A stretch of 64,000 bases of DNA from Streptomyces akebiae (GCF_019599145.1 NZ_CP080647.1:7812001-7876000); one strand, 5' to 3'; shown: positions 32,884 to 41,910, counted from the stretch's first letter. Notes: generated from the letters alone by a model not told the origin. Translations and numbers: made by a program.

Positions 32884-33525
32884 ATGGGCCGTGTGCGATT
32901 CGAAGCGATCACCTGGGAGCGGCTCGGCGACCTCCTCGCCGAACGCCTCCTCGACCTCAAGCCGGGTGACGGCTCGCCCTGGCCGCGGATCGCCTTCGAC
33001 GGCGCCCCGGCAGCCCGTCCCGGTGACCTCGCCGCCCTGGTGTCCGAGGCGCTGCGCATACGCGGCCGGGCCTCGCTCGTGGTGGGAACCGAGGGCTTCC
33101 TCCGGCCTGCGTCGCTGCGGTTCGAGTACGGCCACGAGGACGTGGAGGCGTACTACGACGGCTGGTTCGACACCGCCGCCCTGTGGCGCGAGGTCTTCGG
33201 TCCGCTCGACCCCGGCGGCACGGGGCGGATTCTGCCCGACCTCTGGGACCCCACCACCGACCGTGCGACCCGCAGCCCCTACGTCCCACTCCCGCCCGGC
33301 ACGATCCTGCTGACGCATGGCCCCCTCCTCCTGAAGCACTGGTTCCCCTTCGACCTGACCGTCCATGTCCTCCTCTCCCCGGGGGCCCTGCGCCGCCGCA
33401 CACCGGAAGGCGAGCACTGGACCCTCCCCGCCTTCGAGCGCTACGAGACCGAAACCGACCCGGCTGCCACGGCCGATGTCCTGGTGCGCGCCGACGACCC
33501 TCGCCACCCGGCCTGGAACGGCTGA
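32884..33525 (+). CDS. Uridine kinase-like protein with a degenerate P-loop
   Basis: A 213-residue protein matching Streptomyces proteins labelled uridine kinase-like by layout: WPRIAFDGAPAARPGDLAALV at the position of the nucleotide-binding loop, FYGHEDVEAYYDGWFDT-like acceptor region, and LPPGTILLTHGPLLLKHWFPFD followed by HVLLSPGALRRRT. Active homologues have GSGKT at the loop; here the loop reads GAPAARPGD without the catalytic Lys-Thr. It is probably not a kinase in the usual sense. ATG 32884 has a GGTGGG upstream. The short divergent gap (32744-32883) is low-complexity. Confidence 0.6.
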   Translation: MGRVRFEAITWERLGDLLAERLLDLKPGDGSPWPRIAFDGAPAARPGDLAALVSEALRIRGRASLVVGTEGFLRPASLRFEYGHEDVEAYYDGWFDTAALWREVFGPLDPGGTGRILPDLWDPTTDRATRSPYVPLPPGTILLTHGPLLLKHWFPFDLTVHVLLSPGALRRRTPEGEHWTLPAFERYETETDPAATADVLVRADDPRHPAWNG

Positions 33526-33688
33526 CGGGCGAGGAATCGTCCGCCGCCTCGGCTCCCCGCCCGCGTCAGGTGGGGGTGCCGCACGACGCTCCGAGTGCGC
33601 CTCAGCCCGGACGCGGCAAGAATGTAGGGCGCCGGGACTAGCGGTGCGTCCCGCGCCGCGCCGGCCGTCCGGCAAAGGGAGGTACCAC

Positions 33689-34117
33689 ATGACCACCGCC
33701 GGAGACATCATGCACCGCGGCGCCCAGTGGATCCCCGCCCACGAGACCCTCGACCGCGCCGCCCAGCTGATGCGTCAGCTGAACGTCGGGGCCCTGCCCA
33801 TCAGCGACCAGAACGAACGGCTCTGCGGCATCCTCACCGACCGCGACATCGTCGTCGGCTGCGTCGCACTGGGCCACGACCCGTCGACGATCACGGCCGG
33901 CGAGATGGCCAAGGGCACACCGCGTTGGATCGACGCGGACGCCGACGTCAGCGAGGTGCTGCAGGAGATGAAGGGGCACCAGATCCGCCGGCTCCCGGTG
34001 ATCGAGAACAAGCGTCTCGTCGGCATGATCAGCGAGGCCGACCTGGCCCGTCATCTGTCGGACGACCAGATCGCCTCCTGGGCCGAGAGCGTCTACGCGA
34101 AGAGCGCGACGCCCTGA
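33689..34117 (+). CDS. Two-CBS-domain protein
   Basis: A 142-residue stand-alone pair of CBS domains (AGDIMHRGAQWIPAHETLDRAAQLM; VGALPISDQNERLCGILTDRDIV; then ADVSEVLQEMKGHQIRRLPVIENKRLVGMISEADLA). Such Bateman modules bind adenine nucleotides and sense energy state. Similar single-module proteins are common and hypoxia- or stress-induced in actinobacteria. AAAGGGAGG precedes ATG 33689. It converges with the CorA gene. Confidence 0.88.
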   Translation: MTTAGDIMHRGAQWIPAHETLDRAAQLMRQLNVGALPISDQNERLCGILTDRDIVVGCVALGHDPSTITAGEMAKGTPRWIDADADVSEVLQEMKGHQIRRLPVIENKRLVGMISEADLARHLSDDQIASWAESVYAKSATP

Positions 34118-34171
34118 CCGCCGACATCGGACGTGGCGCCCGGCCGTTCGATCGCCTCCCCGCTCCGGGAG

Positions 34172-35299
34172 TCACAGCCACCCGTTGCGCTTGAAGCCCC
34201 GGTAGAGGGTGACGCAGGCGGTGGCTATGACTCCCAGGACCAGCGGATAGCCGAACTTCCAGTGCAGCTCCGGCATGTGCTCGAAGTTCATGCCGTAGAC
34301 CCCGCACACCATGGTCGGCACGGCGATCAGCGCGGCCCACGCCGTGATCTTCCGCATGTCCTCGTTCTGCGCGACGCTGACCTGCGCGAGATGCGCCTGC
34401 AGAATCGAGTTCAGCAGTTCGTCGAACGCGGCGATCTGCTCGGTGGCCCGCAGCAAGTGGTCGGAGACGTCGCGGAAGTAGGCCTGTATCTCCGGGTCGA
34501 CCACCCGGATCGGTCGTGAGGTGAGCTCCAGGAGCGGGCGGGCGAGCGGGGCCACCGCCCGCTTCAGTTCGAGCAGTTCGCGCTTGAGCTGGTAGATGCG
34601 GCCCGGGTCCACCCGCGCGCCGTTCGCGGCGAACACGTCTGTCTCGACCTGGTCGATGTCCGTCTGGACCGAGTCCGTGACGCTCAGGTAGTCGTCGACC
34701 ACATGGTCCGCGATCGCGTGCAGCACCGCGGCCGGGCCCTTGGCCAACTGGTCGGGGTTCGCCTCCAGTTCCTCCCGCAGCGGACCGAGCGAGCCGTGCC
34801 GTCCGTGGCGGACGGTGATCACGAAGTCGGCGCCGACGAAGACCATGATCTCGCCGGTGTGCACCACCTCGCTGGTCGCGGTCAGTTCGGTGTGCTCGAC
34901 ATAGCAGACCGTCTTGAACACCGCGAACAGTGTGTCGTCGTAGCGTTCCAGCTTCGGGCGCTGATGGGCCTCGACCGCGTCCTCCACCGCCAGCGGGTGC
35001 AGGTCGAAGAGTTCGGCGATGCCGGCGAACTCCCGCTGTGTGGGCTCGTGCAGCCCCAGCCAGACGAAGCCGTGGTCGTGCCTGCGGACCTGTTTGACGG
35101 CCTCGACGACATCGCGGACGGCGGGCGATCGGACGCCCTTGTGGTAGGTCACGCAGTTCACCACCGAGGTGCCCAGCGGGGAGCGGGCCGGATGGCTGAG
35201 GTCGACGCGGGGGCGTCGGCGGGCCAGCCGTGCCATCGTGCGCAGGCCGACGACCCTGTCGAGGCCGGTGACCTTCCGCAGATTCCCTGCCATGGACAT
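34172..35299 (-). CDS. CorA family Mg2+/Co2+ channel
   Basis: A 375-residue channel subunit: a large cytosolic N-terminal domain with a long helix, then two C-terminal membrane helices. The selectivity motif is YGMNFEHMPELHWKFGYP. The family assembles as pentamers that import Mg2+. ATG 35299 follows AAGGAG at 7 nt. The C-terminus is basic (FKRNGWL). It lies next to the CBS protein; the convergent arrangement gives no evidence of joint expression. Confidence 0.88.
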   Translation of the reverse strand: MSMAGNLRKVTGLDRVVGLRTMARLARRRPRVDLSHPARSPLGTSVVNCVTYHKGVRSPAVRDVVEAVKQVRRHDHGFVWLGLHEPTQREFAGIAELFDLHPLAVEDAVEAHQRPKLERYDDTLFAVFKTVCYVEHTELTATSEVVHTGEIMVFVGADFVITVRHGRHGSLGPLREELEANPDQLAKGPAAVLHAIADHVVDDYLSVTDSVQTDIDQVETDVFAANGARVDPGRIYQLKRELLELKRAVAPLARPLLELTSRPIRVVDPEIQAYFRDVSDHLLRATEQIAAFDELLNSILQAHLAQVSVAQNEDMRKITAWAALIAVPTMVCGVYGMNFEHMPELHWKFGYPLVLGVIATACVTLYRGFKRNGWL

Positions 35300-35572
35300 C
35301 GGGCTTCTCCTTGCGTGGATCTCCTCGCACCGCACTCCGTGCCTTGTGGCGCCAGTTTGCCAGGGCCGAACGAGTGCCGGGTAAGGCTGTGGGAACGGAA
35401 TGTTCCGCTTCGCTTGTAGGCGGTCGAGTCAGTGCGGCCGTTCCGATCCGGTCGTCGCCATCCGGTTGTTCCCGGACGATCCCGGTCTTTCCGGCCGGTT
35501 GCCGCAGGACGGCCGCGCGGCTGCGGGAGCGTCGCCGCGAAGGGCAAGTCGGTCAAATGGGATGATCAGGGC

Positions 35573-36370
35573 ATGATGCGAACCGACGGGTATCTCCTCG
35601 ACCAGCGGCGGGCCGAGACGGGGCAGGGCCCCGACGCCTTCGCCGCACTCTTCGACCCCACGACCTTCCGGCACATGGAGGCCTTCGGTCTGGGGTCCGG
35701 CTGGCGCTGTTGGGAGGTCGGCGCGGGCGGCGCCTCGGTGGTCTCCTGGCTGGCGAAGAAGGTCGGACCGACGGGCAAGGTCATCGCGACGGACACCGAC
35801 ATCTCCTGGGCCGTGCCCTCGGTCACCCGCCCACCGGTCGAGGCCCTCGTCCATCACGTGGGCGTCGACCAGCCCCCGGGTGACGGCTTCGACCTCGTGC
35901 ACGCCCGCCTCGCCCTGGCTCACGCGCCGAACCACGAGCACGCGTTGTCGTCGATGGTCAACGCCCTGCGTCCCGGCGGACGACTCCTGGTCGAGGATAT
36001 CGACCCCGCCCTCCAACCCCTGGCCTGCCTCGAGGAATCCGGTCCCGAGCACCAGTTGGCCAACCGGCTTCGCCAGGCCGTGCGCGAGCTGCTCGCCGAA
36101 CGCGGAATCGCCCCGGCGCACGGCCGCAGACTCCCGCGCCTGCTGCGGGCCGCCGGCCTGCGCGGTGTGGAGGCCGACGCGTACTTCCCCGTCGCCTCAC
36201 CGGGCTGTGCCGCCCTGGAGTCGACGACCGTCGACCGGCTCCGCGAAGCGCTCGTCACGGCGAACCTCGTCACGGCGGAGGAGATCGACCGGCATCTGTC
36301 GGCCGTGGCCTCCGGCGCGATGGACATCGCCGCCCCGCCCCTGATCTCGGCTTGGGGCCGGAAGGCATAG
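35573..36370 (+). CDS. SAM-dependent methyltransferase
   Basis: A 265-residue class I methyltransferase-like protein. The motif I region is CWEVGAGGASVVSWLAKKVG, and VIATDTDISW carries the ribose-binding acid. A later FDLVHARLALAHAPNHEHAL and LRPGGRLLVEDIDPAL match motifs IV-VI. The order resembles streptomycete UbiE/COQ5-type proteins; the target is unknown. Twin ATGs at 35573 and 35576. The 270-bp divergent region with corA (35300-35572) has no motif I can name. Confidence 0.75.
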   Translation: MMRTDGYLLDQRRAETGQGPDAFAALFDPTTFRHMEAFGLGSGWRCWEVGAGGASVVSWLAKKVGPTGKVIATDTDISWAVPSVTRPPVEALVHHVGVDQPPGDGFDLVHARLALAHAPNHEHALSSMVNALRPGGRLLVEDIDPALQPLACLEESGPEHQLANRLRQAVRELLAERGIAPAHGRRLPRLLRAAGLRGVEADAYFPVASPGCAALESTTVDRLREALVTANLVTAEEIDRHLSAVASGAMDIAAPPLISAWGRKA

Positions 36371-36410
36371 CGAGGGGTCGGTCCGGTGGAGCGTCACCCG
36401 ATCCGGCGGC

Positions 36411-36585
36411 GGGCGAGGGTGACCCACCGGGCAAGGGTGACCCGCTGGGCGAGGGCGACGACCGGCGGGCGGGGGCGACCGGCGGGCGAGGGCGACCGCC
36501 GGGCGAGGGCGACCGCCGGGCGAGGGCGACCGGCGGGCGAGGGCGACCGGCGGGCGAGGGCGACCGGCGGGCGGGGGCGGCACGG
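36411..36585. repeat. 17-bp minisatellite at a convergent junction
   Basis: About ten units of GGGCGAGGGCGACCGGC. Five near-perfect 17-bp copies run from 36484 to 36568, flanked by 17- to 20-bp variants. The unit is not a multiple of three and the tract lies between the stop codons of the methyltransferase (+) and psuK-like (-) genes, so the long open frames across it are artefacts. Confidence 0.9.
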
Positions 36586-36593
36586 TCGCCCCG

Positions 36594-37607
36594 TCACAAG
36601 GCCCGGGCGACCCCGGGCGGTCTCCCGCCCACTTTCTCCACCGCCCGCGCTCCTGCCCCGCACCCCTCGGCCGCCGCTCCCTCTGCGTCCGCGCCGGCGA
36701 GCAGCGCCGCCAGGAACGCCCCCGTGAAGGCGTCGCCCGCGCCGGTGGTGTCACGGGGCGTGGCGGGTGCCGCCGGGATCCGCGACACGACGCGACCTTC
36801 GCGCGCGACGAGGGCGCCGTCCGCCCCCTGCTTGGCCACCACCAGAGGTACGAGACGGCTCAACTTGGCCGCCGCGTCGGCCGGATCGGGCAGCCCGGTC
36901 AGCAGGTGGGCCTCGTCGCGGCTGGGCAGCAGCACGTCCACTCCCTCGACCAGCGTGAGGAAACGGTCCACACCGAGCCGCGTGAGGAAGCCCGCAGACG
37001 CGGGATCGACGCTCACCGGCACTCCACGCGCGCGTGCCGATTCCAGGGCCACGGAGACCAGCGCGCGACTGGGCTCGGAGAAGAACAGATAACCCGACAG
37101 GTGCAGCCGGGCGACGCCGTCGAGCAGGGCCGGCGACCAGTCGTCCGGGTTCAGCCGCAGCGCGGCACCGCTGTCGGTGAGGAACGTGCGCTCGGCCGCG
37201 GCGCCCGTGTCCACCAGGCAGATCACCGTCCCCGTGGCCGCCTCCGGGTCGATCACCAGATGGGGTCGCACGCCCGAGGCCCGCAGCTCCCGCTCGTGCC
37301 ACGCGGCCCCGTCCGTGCCCACCCGCCCGAGCAGCCGCACGTCCGCGCAGCCGCGATGAGCTGCCCAGCAGGCCACGTTGGCGCCCGCCCCGCCGGGCAG
37401 CGTCCGGATCGTGGAGGCCGTGTCGGTGCCCGCCGCGAGCGGCCCGCGGTGTCGGGCGACGACATCCGTGACGACGTCCCCCACGACGAGCAGCGCCCCG
37501 CCCCCACCTTCACCGGGCGGGCCGCCCCCACCTTCACCGGGCCGGTCCGCACCACCACCGGGCCCGCTCACCGCACCACCGGGTTCGCTCGCGGTTCGCC
37601 GGGTCAC
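36594..37607 (-). CDS. psuK: PfkB family kinase, probable pseudouridine kinase
   Basis: A 337-residue ribokinase-family protein: PGGAGANVACWAAHRG in the substrate-binding region and DTTGAGDAFTGAFLAALL with the catalytic Asp. PsuK phosphorylates pseudouridine to pseudouridine 5'-phosphate, the substrate of PsuG, and the adjacent upstream gene is psuG. GTG 37607 begins 1 nt after the psuG stop, so the pair is translationally coupled. The N-terminal 40 residues are a Gly/Pro/Glu repeat from a 24-bp DNA duplication, absent from normal family members. The pseudouridine assignment is by context. Confidence 0.75.
   Translation of the reverse strand: MTRRTASEPGGAVSGPGGGADRPGEGGGGPPGEGGGGALLVVGDVVTDVVARHRGPLAAGTDTASTIRTLPGGAGANVACWAAHRGCADVRLLGRVGTDGAAWHERELRASGVRPHLVIDPEAATGTVICLVDTGAAAERTFLTDSGAALRLNPDDWSPALLDGVARLHLSGYLFFSEPSRALVSVALESARARGVPVSVDPASAGFLTRLGVDRFLTLVEGVDVLLPSRDEAHLLTGLPDPADAAAKLSRLVPLVVAKQGADGALVAREGRVVSRIPAAPATPRDTTGAGDAFTGAFLAALLAGADAEGAAAEGCGAGARAVEKVGGRPPGVARAL
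37507..37556. repeat. 24-bp tandem duplication in psuK 5' coding region
   Basis: Two near-identical units beginning CCCCCACCTTCACCGGGC encode GEGGGG-type repeats at the kinase N-terminus. Confidence 0.65.
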
Positions 37608-37608
37608 C

Positions 37609-38514
37609 TCACGCCCCGGTCCAGGCCGCCGCGATCCGTGCCGCGAGCCGTACGTTGCCGCGTACCGCCGCCAGGTTGGCGCTCAGGGAGGCGCCGTCGG
37701 TGTGCCGTACGAGATAGCTCAGCAGGAACGGGGTGACCGCCTGGCCCGTGACGCCCTCCGCCTCGCACGCCGCCAGCGCCTCCGCGAGCACACGCGCGTG
37801 CAGCTCGGGATCGAGCTGCTCCGCCTCCGGCACGGGATTGGCGACGATCAGCGCCGACTCGGGGCCGCCGAGCGCGTCCTGCGCCCGCATGACGTCCGCG
37901 ACCTCGCCCGGCGATCCGAGTGTCCACTCCACCGGATGGCCCGAGTCGGACAGATAGAAGCCGGGGAAGCGGTCGGTGCCGTACCCGGCGACCGCGACAC
38001 CCAGCGTCTCCAGCCGCTGCAAGGTCGCCGGCACGTCCAAAATCGACTTCACGCCCGCGCACACGACCGTGATCCGGGTACGCGCGAGGAGCCCAAGGTC
38101 GGCGGACTCGTCCTGGGTCACCGTCCACTCGCGGTGCACGCCCCCGAGTCCACCCGTCGCGAACACCCGTACGCCCGCGAGGGCCGCCAGCTGGGCGGTC
38201 GCCGACACGGTGGTCGCCCCGCTCACGCCCGCGGCCACCGCCGGCGGCAGATCGCGGTGCCCGAGCTTGCGCATGCCGTCCTCGTTGGCGACCCGCTCCA
38301 ACTGCTGCTTGTCGAGGCCGATATGGGGTCGCCCGTCCAGTACGGCGATCGTCGCGGGTACGGCGCCCTCCCGCCGTACGACCTCCTCCAGTTCCAGCGC
38401 CACCTGCAGATTGCGGGGGCGGGGCAGCCCGTGCGCGATGATCGTCGACTCCAGGGCCACCACGGGTCGACGCGCGTCAACCGCTTCCCGCACCTCTTCG
38501 GACACCACCAGCAC
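37609..38514 (-). CDS. psuG: Pseudouridine-5'-phosphate glycosidase
   Basis: A 301-residue enzyme that splits pseudouridine 5'-phosphate into uracil and ribose 5-phosphate, breaking the C-C glycosidic bond. Family hallmarks are VALESTIIAHGLPRPRNLQ near the N-terminus, AVLDGRPHIGL, SGATTVSATAQLA, FATGGLGGVHR, and VCAGVKSILDVPATLQRLETLGV. GTG 38514 is chosen because AGGAGG lies 8 nt upstream, giving the usual length of about 300; an upstream ATG at 38547 would add 11 residues. It is upstream of, and coupled to, the PfkB kinase gene. Confidence 0.92.
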   Translation of the reverse strand: MLVVSEEVREAVDARRPVVALESTIIAHGLPRPRNLQVALELEEVVRREGAVPATIAVLDGRPHIGLDKQQLERVANEDGMRKLGHRDLPPAVAAGVSGATTVSATAQLAALAGVRVFATGGLGGVHREWTVTQDESADLGLLARTRITVVCAGVKSILDVPATLQRLETLGVAVAGYGTDRFPGFYLSDSGHPVEWTLGSPGEVADVMRAQDALGGPESALIVANPVPEAEQLDPELHARVLAEALAACEAEGVTGQAVTPFLLSYLVRHTDGASLSANLAAVRGNVRLAARIAAAWTGA

Positions 38515-38613
38515 GCGCTTGCCTCCTGTCTGACGTTCTTCCCTCATCCCTGGCGGACGGCGTGCCCGGCCAAACCCTTGCGCGTTGTGGTGCAGGACAC
38601 CAGCCTGAGGTGC

Positions 38614-39042
38614 ATGAAGGAGAACACGACACGTCTCGACCATGTCGTCATCTGGGTGCGGGAGCCGATCGCCGCGGCCGGCTTCTACGAGAAGGCCGTG
38701 GGCCTGGAACCCGTGAGGGTCACCGAGTACGCGGCGGGCCACGCACCCTTCCCCTCCGTCCGTGTCAACGACGAGACCATCATCGATCTCATGCCGCTGA
38801 CCATGGCCCCGACGATGCGGATGGTGCCGGGCGCCGCCGCCGGCGCCGGGCACCCCGTCAACCACGTCTGCCTGGCGATGCCCGGCCCGGCCTTCGACGA
38901 ACTGCGCGGCCGGCTGGAGGAACAGGCGGTCCCCGTCTCGGAGGTCTCCCACGACTCCTTCGGCGCCCGCGGACTCGCCCGGCGAAGCTTCTACTTCCGG
39001 GACCCGGACGGCAACGTCTTCGAGGCGCGGCACTACGAGTAG
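38614..39042 (+). CDS. VOC/glyoxalase family protein
   Basis: A 142-residue protein with two beta-alpha-beta-beta-beta units. Metal-ligand positions are visible: His in LDHVVIWV, NHVCLAM in the second unit, and the terminal Glu in FYFRDPDGNVFEARH. The family spans glyoxalase I, dioxygenases and antibiotic-binding proteins. ATG 38614 follows GAGG. It is divergent from psuG and ends before a 13-bp tandem repeat. Confidence 0.8.
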   Translation: MKENTTRLDHVVIWVREPIAAAGFYEKAVGLEPVRVTEYAAGHAPFPSVRVNDETIIDLMPLTMAPTMRMVPGAAAGAGHPVNHVCLAMPGPAFDELRGRLEEQAVPVSEVSHDSFGARGLARRSFYFRDPDGNVFEARHYE

Positions 39043-39195
39043 CGCCGCCCCGATCGCCGTCGCGAGCGGGTTCCGCCGACCTCCGCGCATCCGAACGACG
39101 ACGGACGGCCGATGCGCGGCACGACGCGCGGCCTCGGTGCTCCCGCACCAAGGCCACGCACGGACGCGCACAGGCCGTCCACGGCCTCCGCAAGA

Positions 39196-39260
39196 CAAAG
39201 GCTCAGGACGCAGGCTCAGGACAAAGGCTCAGAACGAGGGCTCAGAACAAGGGCTCCGGA
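39196..39260. repeat. 13-bp tandem repeat at a convergent junction
   Basis: Five 13-bp units of the form CAAAGGCTCAGGA (39196, 39209, 39222, 39235, 39248) lie between the VOC gene (+) and ogt (-). The fourth and fifth supply the ogt stop codon and its last residues. Confidence 0.85.
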
Positions 39261-39796
39261 AGGACCCCTTCGAGCGCCAACAGTTTCCGCTTGGTCTCCA
39301 GTCCGCCGCCGAACCCGCCGATGCCGCCGTCGCTCTCCACCACCCGGTGGCACGGCACCACCACGGGCAGCGGGTTCGACCCCATCGCGACTCCGACCGC
39401 CTGGGCCGCGCCGGGCTGGCCCACGCGCCGCGCGAGATCGCCGTAGCCCACGACCGAGCCGTAGGGGACGCCCGACGCCAGTTCGCGCAGTACCTGGCGG
39501 TTGAACCCCGAGATCAGCGACCAGTCGAGCGACAGTGCGAACTCGTGCCGCTCACCCGCGAAGTACGCCTCGAACTGACGTATCGCCTCGGCCAGCTGCG
39601 GTGCGTCGGGAGCCTCCACCGGGGTGGTGCCGAGGCGGGAGGCGAGCCGGTCGAGGGTCCGGTCGCGCACCGGCTCCGTGGCATGGAAGACGACATGGAC
39701 CAGGCCCTCGTCCGTCGCGGCCAGCAGCAGCGGGCCGATGTCCGAGGCGACGACGGTCCACACCACCTGCTGCTCGCCCTGCGCATGGCTGTTCAT
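39242..39796 (-). CDS. ogt: Methylated-DNA-protein-cysteine methyltransferase
   Basis: A 184-residue suicide repair protein that moves the alkyl group from O6-alkylguanine to its own cysteine. The active site is in VVVPCHRVV. The helix-turn-helix that flips the base is GVPYGSVVGYGDLARRVG with AVGVAMGSNPLP. Length and lack of an AraC domain fit Ogt/AGT. ATG 39796 lies 6 nt after the -10 box of a damage-type promoter, so the mRNA is probably leaderless. The last codons overlap a 13-bp repeat. Confidence 0.92.
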   Translation of the reverse strand: MNSHAQGEQQVVWTVVASDIGPLLLAATDEGLVHVVFHATEPVRDRTLDRLASRLGTTPVEAPDAPQLAEAIRQFEAYFAGERHEFALSLDWSLISGFNRQVLRELASGVPYGSVVGYGDLARRVGQPGAAQAVGVAMGSNPLPVVVPCHRVVESDGGIGGFGGGLETKRKLLALEGVLPEPLF

Positions 39797-39802
39797 GGCA
39801 CC

Positions 39803-39825
39803 ACCGTACGGGCCGCCACCGACAA
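39803..39825 (-). promoter_or_regulatory. PafBC-type (RecA-independent) DNA-damage promoter of ogt
   Basis: On the minus strand TTGTCGGTG (39825-39817), 8 nt, TACGGT (39808-39803): an exact match to tTGTCRGTG-N8-TAnnnT. The ATG follows 6 nt later. Confidence 0.85.
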
Positions 39826-39880
39826 CGACCTCGGTGTGCGCTCCGCCCGGAACGCACACCACCGGCCGCGGACCGCCGCG

Positions 39881-40750
39881 TCAGCCCTGCGTGGCGTCCC
39901 TGACCACGTCCGGCTTGTTGGTGATGATGCCGTCCACGCCGTAGTCGGCCACCCGGCGGGCGTTGGCGGCGTCGTTCACGGTCCAGGTGAGGATCTCCAA
40001 CGGCTTGCCGTGCGGACCCCCGAGCGCGTGGATCGTGGCGACGTAGGACGCGGAGATGGTCGTGTACGAGGAGTTGATCTGGTCGCTGAACGTCGCGTAC
40101 TCGGGCAGGTCGGCGATGTCCGGTGTGCCGAGCAGACCGGTCTTCACCGCCGGGCTCAGCTCATGGACCCGGCGCACGGTGTCGGCGCTGAAGCTCTGGA
40201 TCACCAGCTTCTCGAGGTGGGCCGGGCCGAGCCAGCCCTCGTTGCCGAGCACCTTCAGGGTCTGTTGCTCGATCCCCGGGTAGAGCTGCGGATTCTTGAT
40301 CTCCAGGACGAGCTTCTGGTGGTTGCGTGAGACCCGCCGCATGTACTGCTCCAGCGTGGGCACGCGCGCGCCCTCGAAGTCACCGCCGAACCAGCTGCCC
40401 GCGTCCAGGCGCCCGATCTCCGCGGCGGTGAAGTCCGCCACGTTCCAGGGGGCGCGCTCGGGATAGAGCTCCTCCACATTGGTCGTCCGCGCCAGCGTCG
40501 CGTCGTGGAGGACGACGAGCTCGCCGTCGCTGGTGCGCTGGACGTCGTTCTCGACCCAGTCGAAGCCCATCTCATGGGCCTTGTCGACAGCGGCCAGGGT
40601 GTTCTCGGGCGCGTAGGCGGAAGCTCCGCGATGCGCGACGACCAGTGGATTCCCGGCGTCGGCGGCCGCGTGAGCGGCGGAAGTGGGGAGCAGGAGGACG
40701 GTGGCCCCCAAGAACGCTGTGGTCGCGGCGACAACTGCGCGCACGTGCAT
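39881..40750 (-). CDS. Secreted glycerophosphodiester phosphodiesterase
   Basis: A 289-residue exported hydrolase of glycerophosphodiesters. A Sec signal peptide (about residues 1-29, ending TSAAHAAA) precedes a GDPD TIM barrel: VAHRGASAYAPENTLAA with the catalytic His-Arg, ENDVQRTSDGELVVLHD with Glu/Asp metal ligands and second His, then LVLEIKNP and the C-terminal VDGIITNKPD. GAGGAG precedes ATG 40750. Secreted Streptomyces GDPDs are often part of phosphate-starvation responses; I see no clear PHO box in the 280-bp divergent gap. Confidence 0.9.
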   Translation of the reverse strand: MHVRAVVAATTAFLGATVLLLPTSAAHAAADAGNPLVVAHRGASAYAPENTLAAVDKAHEMGFDWVENDVQRTSDGELVVLHDATLARTTNVEELYPERAPWNVADFTAAEIGRLDAGSWFGGDFEGARVPTLEQYMRRVSRNHQKLVLEIKNPQLYPGIEQQTLKVLGNEGWLGPAHLEKLVIQSFSADTVRRVHELSPAVKTGLLGTPDIADLPEYATFSDQINSSYTTISASYVATIHALGGPHGKPLEILTWTVNDAANARRVADYGVDGIITNKPDVVRDATQG

Positions 40751-41030
40751 GCGTACTCCTCGCGTCGATCGATCACGGTCAGCTCAAGCGTGACAGCAGA
40801 GGGTCAACGGCAGAGGGGCGCAGGATGGCCATGAATTGAATGGAGTTGCCCAAGTCCGCTCACGGGCACCGCACAAGTGGGGCAAGGCCGTGTTTCTTTG
40901 CCGGAAAATCGTTCGACCATTCCGGTGGGGGTCATACTCTCTGCGACAACCCTGACCGTCGTTGCGGTGCCGGGGCTGGGGGCATTGCAGAAAATCCAGG
41001 GACGCGACAGGGCGGGAAAGGCAGCCGCGG

Positions 41031-41900
41031 ATGCAGGGCACGGTCGACGGCTTCAGCTACGGACTCGTCACACCGGTGGTGGCCTATCTCATGGCCTGCC
41101 TCGGAGGCGCGCTCGGCCTGCGCTGCACCACCAGATCGATGCTCGTGGACGGCCGCCGGCGGATCGGCTGGCTCGCGCTGGGCTCGGCGGCCATCGGCTC
41201 CGGCATCTGGACCATGCACTTCGTCGCGATGATGGGGTTCAAGGTCCTGCAGGCCCCGATCCACTACGACCCGCTGACCACGTTCGCGAGCCTCGCCGTC
41301 GCGATCGTCATGGTGGGCATCGGGATCTTCATGGTCGGCTCCAAGGGCGCCGGCGGGGCCGCGCTGTTCACCGGCGGCACCCTCACAGGCCTGGGCATCG
41401 CCTCCATGCACTACCTGGGCATGGCCGGCATGCGGCTCAACGGCACGTTCCAGTACAACACCGCCACCGTGGCCGCTTCGGTCGTGATCGCCGTGGTGGC
41501 CGCGATCGCCGCCCTGTGGGCCGCCGGACAGGTCCGCGGCTTCCTCTGGAGCGTGGGCGCCAGCCTCGTCATGGGGATCGCCGTCAGCGGCATGCACTAC
41601 ACGGGCATGGCCGCCCTCAGCGTCCATCTGCACAGCGCCGCGGGCCCCGACCCGGCCGACGGCTCCTCGTCCGCCGCCCTGCTGGCCCCGCTGATGATCG
41701 GCCCGCTGGTGTTCCTGCTCCTCGCGGGTGTCGTCGTGATGTTCGACCCGTTCATGATCATGGGCAGGTTCCACGGGAGCCCGGTCGAACGTCGGCCCGG
41801 CATCCCGGCCCAGGCGACCGCCCACATCTGCCGGCACATGGAGTCCCGCACCGGCCAGGAGCACCGCGAGCCACGTTCCCGCACACCGCAGAATCGCTGA
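41031..41900 (+). CDS. MHYT-domain sensory membrane protein
   Basis: A 289-residue membrane protein with about seven helices and three MHYT-type motifs ([36 protein letters not shown]). In studied proteins these are proposed to bind copper or sense a diatomic gas. Usual MHYT proteins carry a GGDEF/EAL or kinase output domain; this one has only a short charged C-terminus, so output would need a partner. ATG 41031 is chosen because homologous helices start just after it. Confidence 0.85.
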   Translation: MQGTVDGFSYGLVTPVVAYLMACLGGALGLRCTTRSMLVDGRRRIGWLALGSAAIGSGIWTMHFVAMMGFKVLQAPIHYDPLTTFASLAVAIVMVGIGIFMVGSKGAGGAALFTGGTLTGLGIASMHYLGMAGMRLNGTFQYNTATVAASVVIAVVAAIAALWAAGQVRGFLWSVGASLVMGIAVSGMHYTGMAALSVHLHSAAGPDPADGSSSAALLAPLMIGPLVFLLLAGVVVMFDPFMIMGRFHGSPVERRPGIPAQATAHICRHMESRTGQEHREPRSRTPQNR

Positions 41901-41910
41901 TCGCGGCCCG

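Noticed and set aside
36371..36593. Open frames encoding GEGDRRA or ALARRSP repeats
   Set aside because: They are created by a 17-bp minisatellite, which reads open in many frames in this composition; the unit length does not maintain any frame.
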